Source: Neorhodopirellula pilleata (GTDB lineage: Bacteria; Planctomycetota; Planctomycetia; Pirellulales; Pirellulaceae). Taken from it: 64,000 nt of DNA. The first letter of the stretch is position 1; each line of letters begins with the position of its first letter. Positions 31,493 to 40,942 of the stretch are shown one piece after another. The translations under genes and the position numbers were made by a program. Location: positions 367,222-431,221 of the forward strand of contig NZ_SJPM01000005.1 in assembly GCF_007859915.1 (NCBI RefSeq), read 5' to 3'. The notes beneath the pieces are model-generated. The model had not been told where the DNA came from. It saw nothing but the letters and a program-made list of their open reading frames with translations, and searched no databases.

Positions 31493-31935
31493 CTCAGGAT
31501 CTACTAAAGCGAACCCTGCTACCGCAATTGGCGAGGAAGGGCATCGCGTTGCACCCGATCCTATCATCGCGAACGATTGTGACGACGATTCTGATTAGAG
31601 GGATTGTTCGACGTCAAATTGACACCAGCAAACAAGCCGAATCAGTAAGCGTGGCATCATCGGATATAGGAACTTAAGCAGCCGATCGATTGACCATAAG
31701 GCCTTCATTGGACCACTATCTGGGATTTCTTTTTTAACTTTTCCAGATTGTATGGCGATTTGGTTTCGAGAACACGGTATTCCTCCGAAGGCGTTGAAAC
31801 CCGAACCGTTGGCTCGGCCTTCGGCGTTGGACCGCCAACCATCCAACTTGGGTGAATTCTTAGCGGTGTACCTTGTTGATGTCTGTGTGACTTACTAGCC
31901 TGTTTGGTAGGGTTCACGCAATTTTGGAGATTCCA
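31493..31935. promoter_or_regulatory. Gene-free leader of the exopolysaccharide locus
   Basis: About 440 bases with no coding frame of gene-like character on either strand. This should contain the promoter of the long plus-strand cluster. A GGAG at 31926-31929 stands 7 bases before the TTG at 31936. I cannot pin the promoter. Confidence 0.45.
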
Positions 31936-33591
31936 TTGAATCATCGCCCATTCACGATCGTCGACGCGGTGCGGGGAATCCTGCGTCGCAAAAAGTATGT
32001 TGCATCATTCTTTTTGATGACATGCTTTCTAATCGGCCTCGCGACGGCGCTGACTCGCAAATCTTATGAATCCGAAGCAAGATTGTTCATGCGTCTTGGT
32101 CGTGAGAACACGTCCCTCGACGCAACCGCCACTCTCGGCGAACATCCGGTCGTGATGCTGCCTCTGTCGCGTGAAGCAGAAATCAACTCGATCGTTGAAC
32201 TGATTCAGTCCAAGCAGTTGTACGAGAATGTCGTCGATTCGATCGGTGCTGATCGCATTCTCGATCCCGATTGGGGCGACGAAGACGCCGAAGAATCCGG
32301 CGAAACATCCCTGATCTCGACAGCGATCGGGGAAGTCATGAGTTTGCTCGTCGACATCGGTGTTCTCAATGACTTGCCGGCGCGGGAAAAAGCGGTCATT
32401 CGGATTCAGAAAAAAATAGAAGTCGAAGCGTTCGAAAAGTCCAACGTCCTGACCATACGCTTCACTTCGTATTCGCCTCAGCTCGCGCAAGAAGTTGTCG
32501 ATCATCTGATCGCGAACTATCAGACCCAACACGTTAACTTGCACCGACCGCCACGCGCCTTTGAATTTCTCGAGGTCGAAACCCTTCGAATTCAGGAGAG
32601 TCTCGATCAGGCAAGGAGGGACCTCGAGGACTTTAAAAACGAAACTGGGATACTCGAGTCGACGCAGCAGCGAACGGTGCTGATCGACCGCCTCGCGAAA
32701 CTGAGGCTTGACCTTTTGGTAGCGGAGTCGACTGAAGCAGCGTTGAAGACCGAGGTCCATGAATTGACCGAAGGTTTGAAAGGCATGCCCGAGAATATCT
32801 CCATGTCGGAAACCGTTGGTGCCGGCAATGAAGGCGCCGATGGAATGCGTCAAGAACTGTTTCGCCTGGAAGTGCTTCGCGAGAGTCTCGCGGCTAAATA
32901 CACCGATAGCCACCCCGCTTTGAAACAGATCGAAAAGCAGCTCAGAGAAACCAAGTCGCTCTTCACCAACGCTGAATCGGTACGCAAAGAATCCATCATC
33001 GGACCGAATCGAATTCACCAAGACACCGCAGTCACCCTCGAGCAGAAGCGGTCGATGCTGGCGGCCGAGCAAGCGAGGGTCGCCAAACTGCAGGCACAAC
33101 TCGACGAGATGGAAAGCACCCTTCATTTGTTTACCGCCAATGAGCGTCGATTCGCAGAACTGGACCGAAACGTCGACGTTCTTGAGGCCAACTATCGAAA
33201 GTATTTTGCCAACCTCGAGCAGGCCCGCATCGATACCAAAATGAAATCGCAAGAGTTCTCGAACGTCGGGATCGCTCAGGCGGCCACACTGAACTTGAAA
33301 CCATCCGCGCCTAACAAACTTATCAACTTGATTGCGGCGATTTTCCTCGGCACCGTCGGCGGCGTTGGATTGGCGGTCTTTTTAGAGTATCTCAATCCGT
33401 CCGTATCGAGCGAAGAAGACATCGAGCAGGCAGCCGGCGCGGGTGTCATCGCTTGGGTTCCCGAATTGACGGCGGATCAATTGAGATTAAGCAGCCGATC
33501 AATCCCGAATCGAAATGGATACCATGACGATTCGTTAACGAGGCTGGGGTCGTCCGCTCGTGATGTGATCTCGTCGAACGAGCAGGCATAG
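31936..33591 (+). CDS. Polysaccharide chain-length determinant / Wzz-GumC family protein, 551 aa
   Basis: An inner-membrane co-polymerase that sets polymer length. A first membrane helix (about 22-39, VASFFLMTCFLIGLATAL) and a second near residues 462-485 (LINLIAAIFLGTVGGVGLAVFLEYL), preceded by the Pro-rich SAPNKL, flank a long periplasmic coiled-coil region (residues 200-430, e.g. LDQARRDLEDFKNETGILES). TTG 31936 is used as the start because of the GGAG just upstream; TTG 31924 in the same frame is the alternative. It starts the cluster and is followed after 5 bases by its kinase-like partner. Confidence 0.88.
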   Translation: MNHRPFTIVDAVRGILRRKKYVASFFLMTCFLIGLATALTRKSYESEARLFMRLGRENTSLDATATLGEHPVVMLPLSREAEINSIVELIQSKQLYENVVDSIGADRILDPDWGDEDAEESGETSLISTAIGEVMSLLVDIGVLNDLPAREKAVIRIQKKIEVEAFEKSNVLTIRFTSYSPQLAQEVVDHLIANYQTQHVNLHRPPRAFEFLEVETLRIQESLDQARRDLEDFKNETGILESTQQRTVLIDRLAKLRLDLLVAESTEAALKTEVHELTEGLKGMPENISMSETVGAGNEGADGMRQELFRLEVLRESLAAKYTDSHPALKQIEKQLRETKSLFTNAESVRKESIIGPNRIHQDTAVTLEQKRSMLAAEQARVAKLQAQLDEMESTLHLFTANERRFAELDRNVDVLEANYRKYFANLEQARIDTKMKSQEFSNVGIAQAATLNLKPSAPNKLINLIAAIFLGTVGGVGLAVFLEYLNPSVSSEEDIEQAAGAGVIAWVPELTADQLRLSSRSIPNRNGYHDDSLTRLGSSARDVISSNEQA

Positions 33592-33596
33592 ATCCC

Positions 33597-34208
33597 GTGG
33601 CCTCAAACCGCTTTGCATCCATCTTGACCAATGTTGGATGGCCGACTCAACGATCAGGAGATCCGGTCGGTTTGATCGGATTAACCGGCTGCCATCCCGG
33701 ACATGGCGTTTCAACGATCTCCGGAAAGGTCGCTGAAGCAGCGGCCGCATCGCAGAAGCGAACGTTACTGGTCGACTTCGACTTCGAAAACCCGACACTG
33801 CATCGACTGTTGGACTTGCGGCTCGAACCAGGTTTGACGGATTTGATCAACACCGATCAAGACCCAAACACGCTTGTTCAACCGACATCCGATCCCCATT
33901 TGTGTTTGCTCTCAGCAGGGAATTGTGATCGCCCGCCGACGTGGAATGAAGAATCAATCCGAGCAATTTTTCGGACGATGCTCGTCGAGTACGATTTGGT
34001 CGTTTGCGATATTCCGATTCTAGGAACACAGCCCCACGTCGAGTCAGCTCTCGCATCGATGGACCGTGTATTGCTGGTCGTCGATTACGCAACGACCTCT
34101 TCAAACCAATTGACCAGCCGGCGTCGTTTGATGGATCGGTGTGGTATTTCGGTCTCCGGTGTCGTGTTGAATCGCGTGCGTTCGGACTCGGGAGATCGCG
34201 GCGTATGA
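33597..34208 (+). CDS. Bacterial tyrosine-kinase-like P-loop protein without the Walker lysine, 203 aa
   Basis: A MinD/CpsD-like fold. The Walker A position reads GLTGCHPGHGVSTISGKVAE, where GxGKST would be expected, so the Lys is Val. The Walker A' motif TLLVDFDFENPTLHRLL is intact, as is the Walker B-like LVVCDIPILG. The C-terminus ends RSDSGDRGV and has no Tyr cluster. In full systems this protein cycles phosphorylation with the Wzz partner. The Lys loss suggests reduced catalysis or a regulatory role. GTG start, 5 bases after the Wzz-like gene. Confidence 0.82.
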   Translation: MASNRFASILTNVGWPTQRSGDPVGLIGLTGCHPGHGVSTISGKVAEAAAASQKRTLLVDFDFENPTLHRLLDLRLEPGLTDLINTDQDPNTLVQPTSDPHLCLLSAGNCDRPPTWNEESIRAIFRTMLVEYDLVVCDIPILGTQPHVESALASMDRVLLVVDYATTSSNQLTSRRRLMDRCGISVSGVVLNRVRSDSGDRGV

Positions 34209-35587
34209 AATCAGCAACGGCGAGGCTACCATCAACCTCCGAACTTCAATGGATCAACTTTTCCCCGGATCGACTGCTCGTGCCAGCGATTTTGTGTTTC
34301 TGGGTGTTGTGTTTTATTGGTTTTTCGGAACCCGATGATTGGCGTGTTAGTCGGTTTGGCGTGACCCCGATCCTGCCTCCGGTTGTGCTCAAAGCAATGA
34401 AGTTGTTTGGGCGTGGTGGTGCGTTCGGTGTGATGGCTTTTTGCCTGCTCGGCGTGTGGAAACACCCGAAACGGCATCACGTCATTGTCGTGATGGCCCC
34501 TATGCTGATGTTCGGTGCCTACGGCGTGGTATCGACATCTTGGTCAGCATTGAAGTCAACTTCACTGCAACAGTCAGCAACCTTTTTCATGGTTCTGATG
34601 CTGGCGACCTACATTGGCATTGTATGGCGATCCGATCGGGACACCGAACGAATTGTTAAGAATCTTGCTCTCGCCATCTTTGCGTTGTCCATCGTTATGA
34701 TTGCGCTTCGATTTGGAATGCCTCGCAGTGGTGCACTCACGAAAGACTCGGCTGGTGTACTGCATTCGACTGCCGCTTGTGCCTCGGGCGGACTGTGCAT
34801 TCTGCTGACGTTGGCCGCAAGGTTGCTATGGAAATCGCCTTGGAGCTCATGGTGGTTCCCAATCGTTAGCATCGAGCTAGGTATGATGCTACTGGCAGGC
34901 AACCGTCTGTCAGTCCTCGTCACCGCACTGACGGTTTTTGCTCTGTTCGTCATCGCGCTGCACCGTGGATTCGCCGCATTGTGCTTGCTTGTCGGCGCGG
35001 TGACGCTCAGCGGTTACTTGGTTTGCGATCCTAAACTGACGCTCGTTGAGGCGATGGGAAAGGACGTCGGTGCCTTCGCCAAACAGGACCAAACCAAGTC
35101 GCAGCTCGGAAGTTTCTCGGGACGCTCAGAGATGTGGGAACAAATCTGGAGATCTTACAGCAAGTCGCCACTGATCGGGCACGGGTATTTCGTTACCTCC
35201 GAAACCGGACGAATCTATGTGTGGCATGAATGGGGAAACTGGACCGCTCACAATGCAGTCCTTCAAACGCTCGTCACTCTTGGCGCAATCGGACTCTTGC
35301 TTTTGGCACTCGGTCTCGGCTCATTGACCATCGGGGTCATTTCAGCTCTCAGAAGAGTAAAGGGTATTGAGAACTCCACGATGCTGCTAATACTTATCTC
35401 GATGTGGTATCTCGGCTGGAGCTTTCTAAACGAATCATTCACGGGACCCTTGCAGCCCGAAGTAATCGTATTTGGCGCTATGGTGGGCGTCGCCGCCGGA
35501 ATCGGAGGTGCCGCCCGATCGGAGACATTACGGGCAAACCGCAGCAATCCGCACGCATCGCTCCGTAGCCGAGTGCTACAGCCATGA
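34205..35587 (+). CDS. O-antigen polymerase/ligase-like membrane protein, 460 aa
   Basis: About 10-12 hydrophobic segments with a large extracytoplasmic loop containing SGRSEMWEQIWRSYSKSPLIGHGYFVT and WTAHNAVLQTLVTLGAIGLLLL. The R-x-x-W and H-N-x-x-L elements are typical of the Wzy_C / O-antigen ligase family. It would polymerise or transfer the repeat unit at the outer face of the inner membrane. Start ATG 34205 overlaps the previous stop (GTATGA). Codons upstream of it in the same frame lie inside the previous gene. Confidence 0.85.
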   Translation: MKSATARLPSTSELQWINFSPDRLLVPAILCFWVLCFIGFSEPDDWRVSRFGVTPILPPVVLKAMKLFGRGGAFGVMAFCLLGVWKHPKRHHVIVVMAPMLMFGAYGVVSTSWSALKSTSLQQSATFFMVLMLATYIGIVWRSDRDTERIVKNLALAIFALSIVMIALRFGMPRSGALTKDSAGVLHSTAACASGGLCILLTLAARLLWKSPWSSWWFPIVSIELGMMLLAGNRLSVLVTALTVFALFVIALHRGFAALCLLVGAVTLSGYLVCDPKLTLVEAMGKDVGAFAKQDQTKSQLGSFSGRSEMWEQIWRSYSKSPLIGHGYFVTSETGRIYVWHEWGNWTAHNAVLQTLVTLGAIGLLLLALGLGSLTIGVISALRRVKGIENSTMLLILISMWYLGWSFLNESFTGPLQPEVIVFGAMVGVAAGIGGAARSETLRANRSNPHASLRSRVLQP

Positions 35588-36696
35588 ATAGCAAGAGACC
35601 CAAGCTAATCGTTTTGGGGCAAACGCCACCGCCATTGCACGGTCAAGCCGTCGCGATCAAGACCATGATTGATGGATTGTCGGAACGTCTGGATATGATC
35701 CATGTGCCGATGCAATTCTCCGAGACCGTTTTCGACAACGGTCGGTTGGGTTTACATAAGGTCACACATTTGCTCTCGATTCTCTGCAAGACGCTTTGGT
35801 TGCTGGTTCGGTATCCCGGTTCGGTGTTGTACTATCCACCGGCCCCTGCATCGTGGGTCCCCGTACTACGGGACCTGGCTATTCTTTCGATCGCTCGCCC
35901 TTTTGCTTCAAAGACGATTTTTCATTTTCATGCTCATGGATTGGGTAAGTTCCTTGCGGACCGAAAATGGTTGTCAATGTGTTCATGGGCGTGGCGGAAA
36001 CCAGATTCCGCAGTGGTCCTGGGGCTGTCTTGCGTCGACGATGCGAACTTATTCATGCCTCAAAGTTTGTCGATCGTGCCATACGGTATCGATCTAGTCG
36101 CTGGCGTTCGCCGACGCCCGCATTCGACGAAAACCGTCGTCCTCTACGTCGGTATGCTGGCGGAAGAAAAGGGAATCTTTGATTTACTCGACACCGCAAA
36201 CCATCTGCGAGACCAAAACATCGAATTTCGCTTGGTAGGCACCTACAAGCACAGCGAAACCCAACCGAACTTCGAGGCCAGGAGAGCCGAACTGGGTCTT
36301 GAAGATTCTGTCATCACGGTGGGAAGACGCAGCGGCGATGAACTATGGCAGGAATACGCCGATGCGGACATTTTTTTCTTCCCAACCCATTTCGAAACCG
36401 AAACATTCGGAGTCGTGATCCTGGAAGCCATGGCACATCGGCTACCGGTGGTCGCATCCCGGTGGCGCGGCCCGAAAGATATCGTCCAAGATGGCGTGAC
36501 CGGATTCTTATCTCCGCCGTATGATCCGCAATCATTCTCCGATTCAATCCGTCGCCTTTCCAACGACCGTGAACTCAGGTCGCGAATGGGCAGCGCAGGT
36601 CACGCACTTTGCAGGGAAAAATACACTCTCGAAAACTATCTCCTGTCCATGGAAAAGGTGTTTGTCCAAGCCAACTGTGCAGTGAAGACAATTTAA
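35584..36696 (+). CDS. Glycosyltransferase family 4 protein, 370 aa
   Basis: A GT-B fold retaining transferase. The N-terminal domain begins KLIVLGQTPPPLHGQAVAIKTM. The C-terminal domain has VVLYVGMLAEEKGIFDLLDTANHLRD, ITVGRRSGDELWQEYADADIFFFPTHFETETFGVVILEAMAHRLPVVASRWRGPKDIV, carrying the E-x7-E motif and nucleotide-sugar loop. It joins a sugar from an NDP donor to the lipid-linked acceptor. It overlaps the upstream gene by ATGA. About 140 bases without a gene follow. Confidence 0.92.
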   Translation: MNSKRPKLIVLGQTPPPLHGQAVAIKTMIDGLSERLDMIHVPMQFSETVFDNGRLGLHKVTHLLSILCKTLWLLVRYPGSVLYYPPAPASWVPVLRDLAILSIARPFASKTIFHFHAHGLGKFLADRKWLSMCSWAWRKPDSAVVLGLSCVDDANLFMPQSLSIVPYGIDLVAGVRRRPHSTKTVVLYVGMLAEEKGIFDLLDTANHLRDQNIEFRLVGTYKHSETQPNFEARRAELGLEDSVITVGRRSGDELWQEYADADIFFFPTHFETETFGVVILEAMAHRLPVVASRWRGPKDIVQDGVTGFLSPPYDPQSFSDSIRRLSNDRELRSRMGSAGHALCREKYTLENYLLSMEKVFVQANCAVKTI

Positions 36697-36821
36697 TTCC
36701 TGCGGTTCCATTTCCGGAAGGTCCGCATCATGACTCCAATCTTGTTTAATTTCTGTTTTTCATTGTCCGTAAATCGTCAATAAGACGGTAGTGATCTTAC
36801 GAAAGACGGCTCCACCGACTC

Positions 36822-37652
36822 TTGCCCTTACCTTTTAACTTGCTTAATTCTCAACCAACCGTCATCGAGCCCGAATCGCAGCCTACAATTTGGCCGAATA
36901 AGTACAGCTTGTTCGGATTGCTGGTCAGCGCAGTCGATTACGATCAAGCTGTTGGTTGTATTCTACAAGCGGCCAAGAATCATGAGGCCGCGATTGTATC
37001 ATGTCATGCCGTGCACGCCGTCGTCACGCTCAGCAGCGATTCGGAACTGCGCGAGCAAGCCAATCGGTTCGCGATGATCACTCCAGACGGACAGCCTGTT
37101 CGTTGGGCACTGAACTCTTTATATCGAACGGATCTTCATGATCGCGTTTACGGCCCTGAATTGATGTGGCGCGTGCTGCGGGAATGCGAGGCAAACGAAG
37201 TTTCTGTTTACCTGTACGGCGGATCAGAACGCACACTCGCGAAACTCCACACCAACGTGCAAGATGCGTTCCCACAGCTCAAGATAGCCGGATGCAAGTC
37301 ACCGCCGTATCGAGAACTCACCAAGGACGAATTGATAAACATCGCCGACGAGATTAACGGCTCGGGCGCGGAGATCGTTTTCATCGGCTTGGGGTGTCCC
37401 AAACAGGACAAGTTTGCTGCATCTCAAGCGACTCGGATTCGTGGAATCCAGATCTGTGTCGGGGCCGCATTTGATTTTCATGCCAAGGTGAAGCCCACCG
37501 CACCCGCGTGGATGCAACGCTACGGCTTGGAATGGGCGTTTCGGCTCGCGTGCGAGCCTAGGCGATTGTTCAACCGGTATTTAACGACGAACTCCATTTT
37601 TGTTTACCGCTTTGTCCAAGCAATCTTTGGAAAGGCATGGAACCAATCCTAG
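36822..37652 (+). CDS. WecG/TagA/CpsF family glycosyltransferase (GT26), 276 aa
   Basis: The family transfers N-acetylmannosamine-type sugars to polyprenyl-linked acceptors. Marker blocks: AAIVSCHAVHAVVTL, FAMITPDGQPVRWALN (catalytic Asp region), RVYGPELMWRVLRE, YLYGGSERTLAKL, IVFIGLGCPKQDKFA and VGAAFDFHAKVKPTAPAWMQRYGLEWAFRLACEPRRLFNRYL. No ATG precedes the conserved region, so a TTG (36822 or 36840) is the likely start. It overlaps the next gene by 16 bases. Confidence 0.9.
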   Translation: MPLPFNLLNSQPTVIEPESQPTIWPNKYSLFGLLVSAVDYDQAVGCILQAAKNHEAAIVSCHAVHAVVTLSSDSELREQANRFAMITPDGQPVRWALNSLYRTDLHDRVYGPELMWRVLRECEANEVSVYLYGGSERTLAKLHTNVQDAFPQLKIAGCKSPPYRELTKDELINIADEINGSGAEIVFIGLGCPKQDKFAASQATRIRGIQICVGAAFDFHAKVKPTAPAWMQRYGLEWAFRLACEPRRLFNRYLTTNSIFVYRFVQAIFGKAWNQS

Positions 37653-38707
37653 AACGGGTTGGCATTCTCTCACCTACTTTAAAATCTGAAATGAAAAGAA
37701 ACATTGATTTTGGACGTCCGGTGCTGGTTGCCGGAGGTGGCGGGTTCATCGGCGGTCATTTGGTCGCCGATTTGCACCGGCGCGGATACCGCGACATCCG
37801 GGTTGTGGACGTCAAGCCATTCGACCAGTGGTACCAGCGTTTTGAGTATGCCCACAACACGGTCGCGGACCTAAACGACCTGGACAATTGCCAAAACGCC
37901 TGTCGAGAAGTGGGTGATGTTTATAATCTTGCTTGCAACATGGGTGGCATGGGATTTATCGAGAACAATAAGGCACTCTGCATGATCTCAGTGCTGATCA
38001 ATACACACCTCCTCATCGCAGCTCGCGACCAAAAAGCCGAGCGATTCTTTTTTGGCAGCAGTGCATGCGTCTACAACGCGGATAAGCAAGTCAATGAAGA
38101 CGTGATTCCGCTGAAGGAAAGTGATGCCTATCCGGCAATGCCCGAAGATGGATACGGTTGGGAGAAATTGTTCTCCGAAAGAATGTGTCGTCATTTCCGC
38201 GAAGACTTTGGGTTGGAGACGCGAGTTGCAAGGTTTCATAACGTCTACGGCCCCCTCGGAACATGGCAAGGCGGAAGAGAGAAAGCGCCGGCTGCCATCT
38301 GTCGGAAAGTGCTTGAAGCGATCCACCATGGGACGAACGAGATTGAGATCTGGGGCGACGGTAAACAAACCAGAAGCTTTACGTTCATCGACGATTGCCT
38401 GCACGGGATCAACCTGATTCAACACAGCGATCTGACTGAGCCGATCAACCTCGGATCCAGCGAACTGGTGACCATCAACGGTCTTGTCGATATCGTCGAG
38501 CAGATTGCCGGTGTCGAGTTGACCCGCCGATACAACCTTGATGCACCCAAAGGCGTCAACGGGCGGAACAGCGACAACACGATGATCGAAGATCGCCTCG
38601 GCTGGTCACCATCAACCCGGTTGCGAGACGGCATGGAAAAGACCTACGACTGGATCTCGGAACAGTTCAACCACCACTTGCAAGCCAAAACGACTTTCAC
38701 TGCTTGA
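37637..38707 (+). CDS. NAD-dependent epimerase, GDP-mannose 3,5-epimerase-like, 356 aa
   Basis: A short-chain dehydrogenase/epimerase. VAGGGGFIGGHLVADL (about 31-46) binds NAD. VYNLACNMGGMGFIENNKA is the distinctive GDP-mannose 3,5-epimerase block, with SSACVYN, YGWEKLFSE (Tyr-Lys pair), ARFHNVYGPLGTWQGGREKAPAAICRK and FTFIDDCLHGI. It would turn GDP-mannose into GDP-galactose or GDP-gulose forms. ATG at 37637 gives about 25 residues more than the fold needs; the ATG at 37691 (MKRNIDFGRPVLVAGG) is an equally good start. Confidence 0.87.
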   Translation: MEPILERVGILSPTLKSEMKRNIDFGRPVLVAGGGGFIGGHLVADLHRRGYRDIRVVDVKPFDQWYQRFEYAHNTVADLNDLDNCQNACREVGDVYNLACNMGGMGFIENNKALCMISVLINTHLLIAARDQKAERFFFGSSACVYNADKQVNEDVIPLKESDAYPAMPEDGYGWEKLFSERMCRHFREDFGLETRVARFHNVYGPLGTWQGGREKAPAAICRKVLEAIHHGTNEIEIWGDGKQTRSFTFIDDCLHGINLIQHSDLTEPINLGSSELVTINGLVDIVEQIAGVELTRRYNLDAPKGVNGRNSDNTMIEDRLGWSPSTRLRDGMEKTYDWISEQFNHHLQAKTTFTA

Positions 38708-39738
38708 TCGACAAGAATCAAACCAAAATGCCAAAGTCACCCAAAGTATCGATCGGTATGCCGATTTTCAATGGCGACAATTTTGTTGGCAGTGCGATCG
38801 AGTCGATCCTTGCTCAAACGTTTTCCGACTTCGAATTGATCGTCTCCGATAATGGCTCGACCGATGACACACGGCAGATCTGCGAACGTTATGCTTCCCT
38901 TGATTCACGCATTCGATATCTAAGGCATGACCAAAACGTTGGTGCAATCGCGAACTTCAATTCGCTCGTCGCCTTGGCTCGCGGACTATATTTCAAGTGG
39001 GCCGCACATGATGACGTGTGTGCATCGGCCTACCTGGAACGCTGTGTCGAGATACTGGATTCACGCCCCGAAGTGGTTTGGTGTCATTGCGATTCCGACA
39101 TGATCGACGCCGCAGGCAAGTCCTGGCTGGAGCGAATGCCGGCAAACGATGAAGAGATCGAGTTGGATGGATCAGGCAAACGCCGATGGGCTGGTTTGCC
39201 GAGAATCGATCACGACGATCCGCGTCCGAGCAAGCGATTTGCGGGAGTCCTGATGGGGACACGCTGGTGCGTTGATTCCTATGGACTGATTCGTATTGAT
39301 GCGCTTCACAAGTCCGGTCTCTATCCAAGCATCTACGGTTCGGAAAAAGTTCTCATAGGCGAACTAAGCTTGATGGGACCGACGCATCAAGTTAACGAAT
39401 GCCTATTTCAGCAACGGATCCATCCCGCCGCCTCAGCCTACCAAGACGATGTAGCGAAGCAACAGCAGTTTGTCCGCGCCGACAGCACCAAGCCTTTTGC
39501 ATCCACCCGTTTTGCTTTGTTCCAGGCACATCTCGCAGTCGTACGCCGCGCCGAAGTATCGAGATGGCAAAAATTCATGTGCTACATCGCCATACTGCGT
39601 TATGCGACCCAAGCCCGCAAATGGATTCGTGTAATGGGGCGGCGCATGCATGGCAAAGGCGTCGGCGGTGGCGGACGAAGGATCATCGAAGCGGGCTCGC
39701 AGCACACCGAGCAACTACCGAGCGGAGCATCACAATGA
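38704..39738 (+). CDS. Glycosyltransferase family 2 protein, 344 aa
   Basis: A GT-A fold inverting transferase: VSIGMPIFNGDNFVGSAIESILAQTFSDFELIVSDNGSTDDT at the N-terminus, AAHDDVCASAYLERCV with the metal-binding DD pair, and a C-terminal half (KRWAGLPRIDHDDPRPSKRF) without membrane helices. A TTG at 38704 overlaps the previous stop; the ATG at 38728 begins right at the fold and may be the real start. The last 40 residues are Gly/Arg-rich and basic. It ends in an ATGA overlap with the next gene. Confidence 0.9.
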   Translation: MIDKNQTKMPKSPKVSIGMPIFNGDNFVGSAIESILAQTFSDFELIVSDNGSTDDTRQICERYASLDSRIRYLRHDQNVGAIANFNSLVALARGLYFKWAAHDDVCASAYLERCVEILDSRPEVVWCHCDSDMIDAAGKSWLERMPANDEEIELDGSGKRRWAGLPRIDHDDPRPSKRFAGVLMGTRWCVDSYGLIRIDALHKSGLYPSIYGSEKVLIGELSLMGPTHQVNECLFQQRIHPAASAYQDDVAKQQQFVRADSTKPFASTRFALFQAHLAVVRRAEVSRWQKFMCYIAILRYATQARKWIRVMGRRMHGKGVGGGGRRIIEAGSQHTEQLPSGASQ

Positions 39739-40907
39739 CAAACCTCTCGGACCACCGGTGTGTCGCATGTGAAGGCGTCGACTTGTTTGAGTTTTACCAG
39801 TTGACGCATCTTCCTGCTGACACAGGATCACTCGCGTCGACCAAGCAAGAAGCGGTAGAATCGCTTAGCGGCGAGTTACGGCTTGCATTTTGCCGAACTT
39901 GCGGGTTCGTGCATAACGTTGCTTTTAATCCGGACCTTGTTCGCTACTCTCTTGGTTATGACGCTTCACTGTGTCATTCCCCAGGCCTTGCCATCGCGAT
40001 GAACGACTCGGTGCATGCGCTCGTCAACGATCACCAGCTAGAAGGCAGATCGATTCTAGAAATTGGATGTGGCCAAGCACACCTACTTCGGTCGATCTGT
40101 CAACACGCCAGCGTCAAGGCGGTCGGAATTGACCCTACCACTTTGGAAGCTGAATTGCAGATCGGTACTAGCCAACTGCGGCTGATCCGTAGCAGTCTTC
40201 AAGAGTCACACCGAGAGCTTATCGGTGATCTGATCATTTGTGTTTCGGTGATCGAGGACATCGCGGAACCTCTGAGTTTCCTTCAAATGTTGCGTTCCAT
40301 GATTGGCGATCGAAAGACATCGCTGCACTTCGAACTGTTTGACGGATTTGGTGCCATCGATGCCGGCAGCGTTTGGAGCCCCCATTACGAACAATGCAAC
40401 TACTTCAGCGAAAGTACGATCTGCCATCTTTTTCGACGGGCCGGTTTTAACATTGTCCGCAGCGGACGAGTGCCCTCTTGCAGTTCATATCTGTATGTTG
40501 ACGCCGAACCATCCGAACCCCAATTGCCTGGTGTCGTCGACCTGAAGGAGCAGATTCTCGCCGCAGAACGTTTTGAAAGCGAAACTCGCAAACAAATCCA
40601 TCATTGGTCAAGCCAACTCCATCAATTCTCGTCCGACCACAAGCGTGTCTTCCTTTGGGGGTCCGGTGGGAAGGCAATCAGCTTCCTTAGCTTAGTTCCC
40701 GGGTCAGATTCCATCGAAGCAGTTGTCGATGTCAACCCGAACCGCCAAGGCTTGTATATTCCCAAGTCTGGGCACTTGGTGATCTCTCCTGAAGAACTTC
40801 GAAGCGAGAGGCCTGATGTCATCATCATCAGCAACCCAGCCTACCAAAGTGAAATCGAATTGGAGCTGCTGCGTCAGGGGATTGAATGTCTGGTGGTGGC
40901 AGCCTAG
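39735..40907 (+). CDS. SAM-dependent (C-)methyltransferase with zinc-binding N-terminus, 390 aa
   Basis: Four N-terminal cysteines (CVACEG near 9-12 and CRTCG near 54-57) form a zinc site as in sugar C-methyltransferases. ILEIGCGQAHLLRSIC (about 107-122) is SAM motif I. The C-terminal domain, HKRVFLWGSGGKAISFLSLVPGSDSIEAVVDVNPNRQGLYIPKSG, is the partner domain typical of this family. It is distantly paralogous to the protein at 44,639. Likely acts on an NDP-sugar or polymer sugar. Starts in the ATGA overlap at 39735. Confidence 0.85.
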   Translation: MTNLSDHRCVACEGVDLFEFYQLTHLPADTGSLASTKQEAVESLSGELRLAFCRTCGFVHNVAFNPDLVRYSLGYDASLCHSPGLAIAMNDSVHALVNDHQLEGRSILEIGCGQAHLLRSICQHASVKAVGIDPTTLEAELQIGTSQLRLIRSSLQESHRELIGDLIICVSVIEDIAEPLSFLQMLRSMIGDRKTSLHFELFDGFGAIDAGSVWSPHYEQCNYFSESTICHLFRRAGFNIVRSGRVPSCSSYLYVDAEPSEPQLPGVVDLKEQILAAERFESETRKQIHHWSSQLHQFSSDHKRVFLWGSGGKAISFLSLVPGSDSIEAVVDVNPNRQGLYIPKSGHLVISPEELRSERPDVIIISNPAYQSEIELELLRQGIECLVVAA

Positions 40908-40942
40908 ATGAACACAATCAAACAACCTTCACGAGTCACAAC

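Noticed and set aside
32029..33252. 407-codon minus-strand frame opposite the Wzz-like gene
   Set aside because: Antisense to a coiled-coil coding region; no motif and no start signal.
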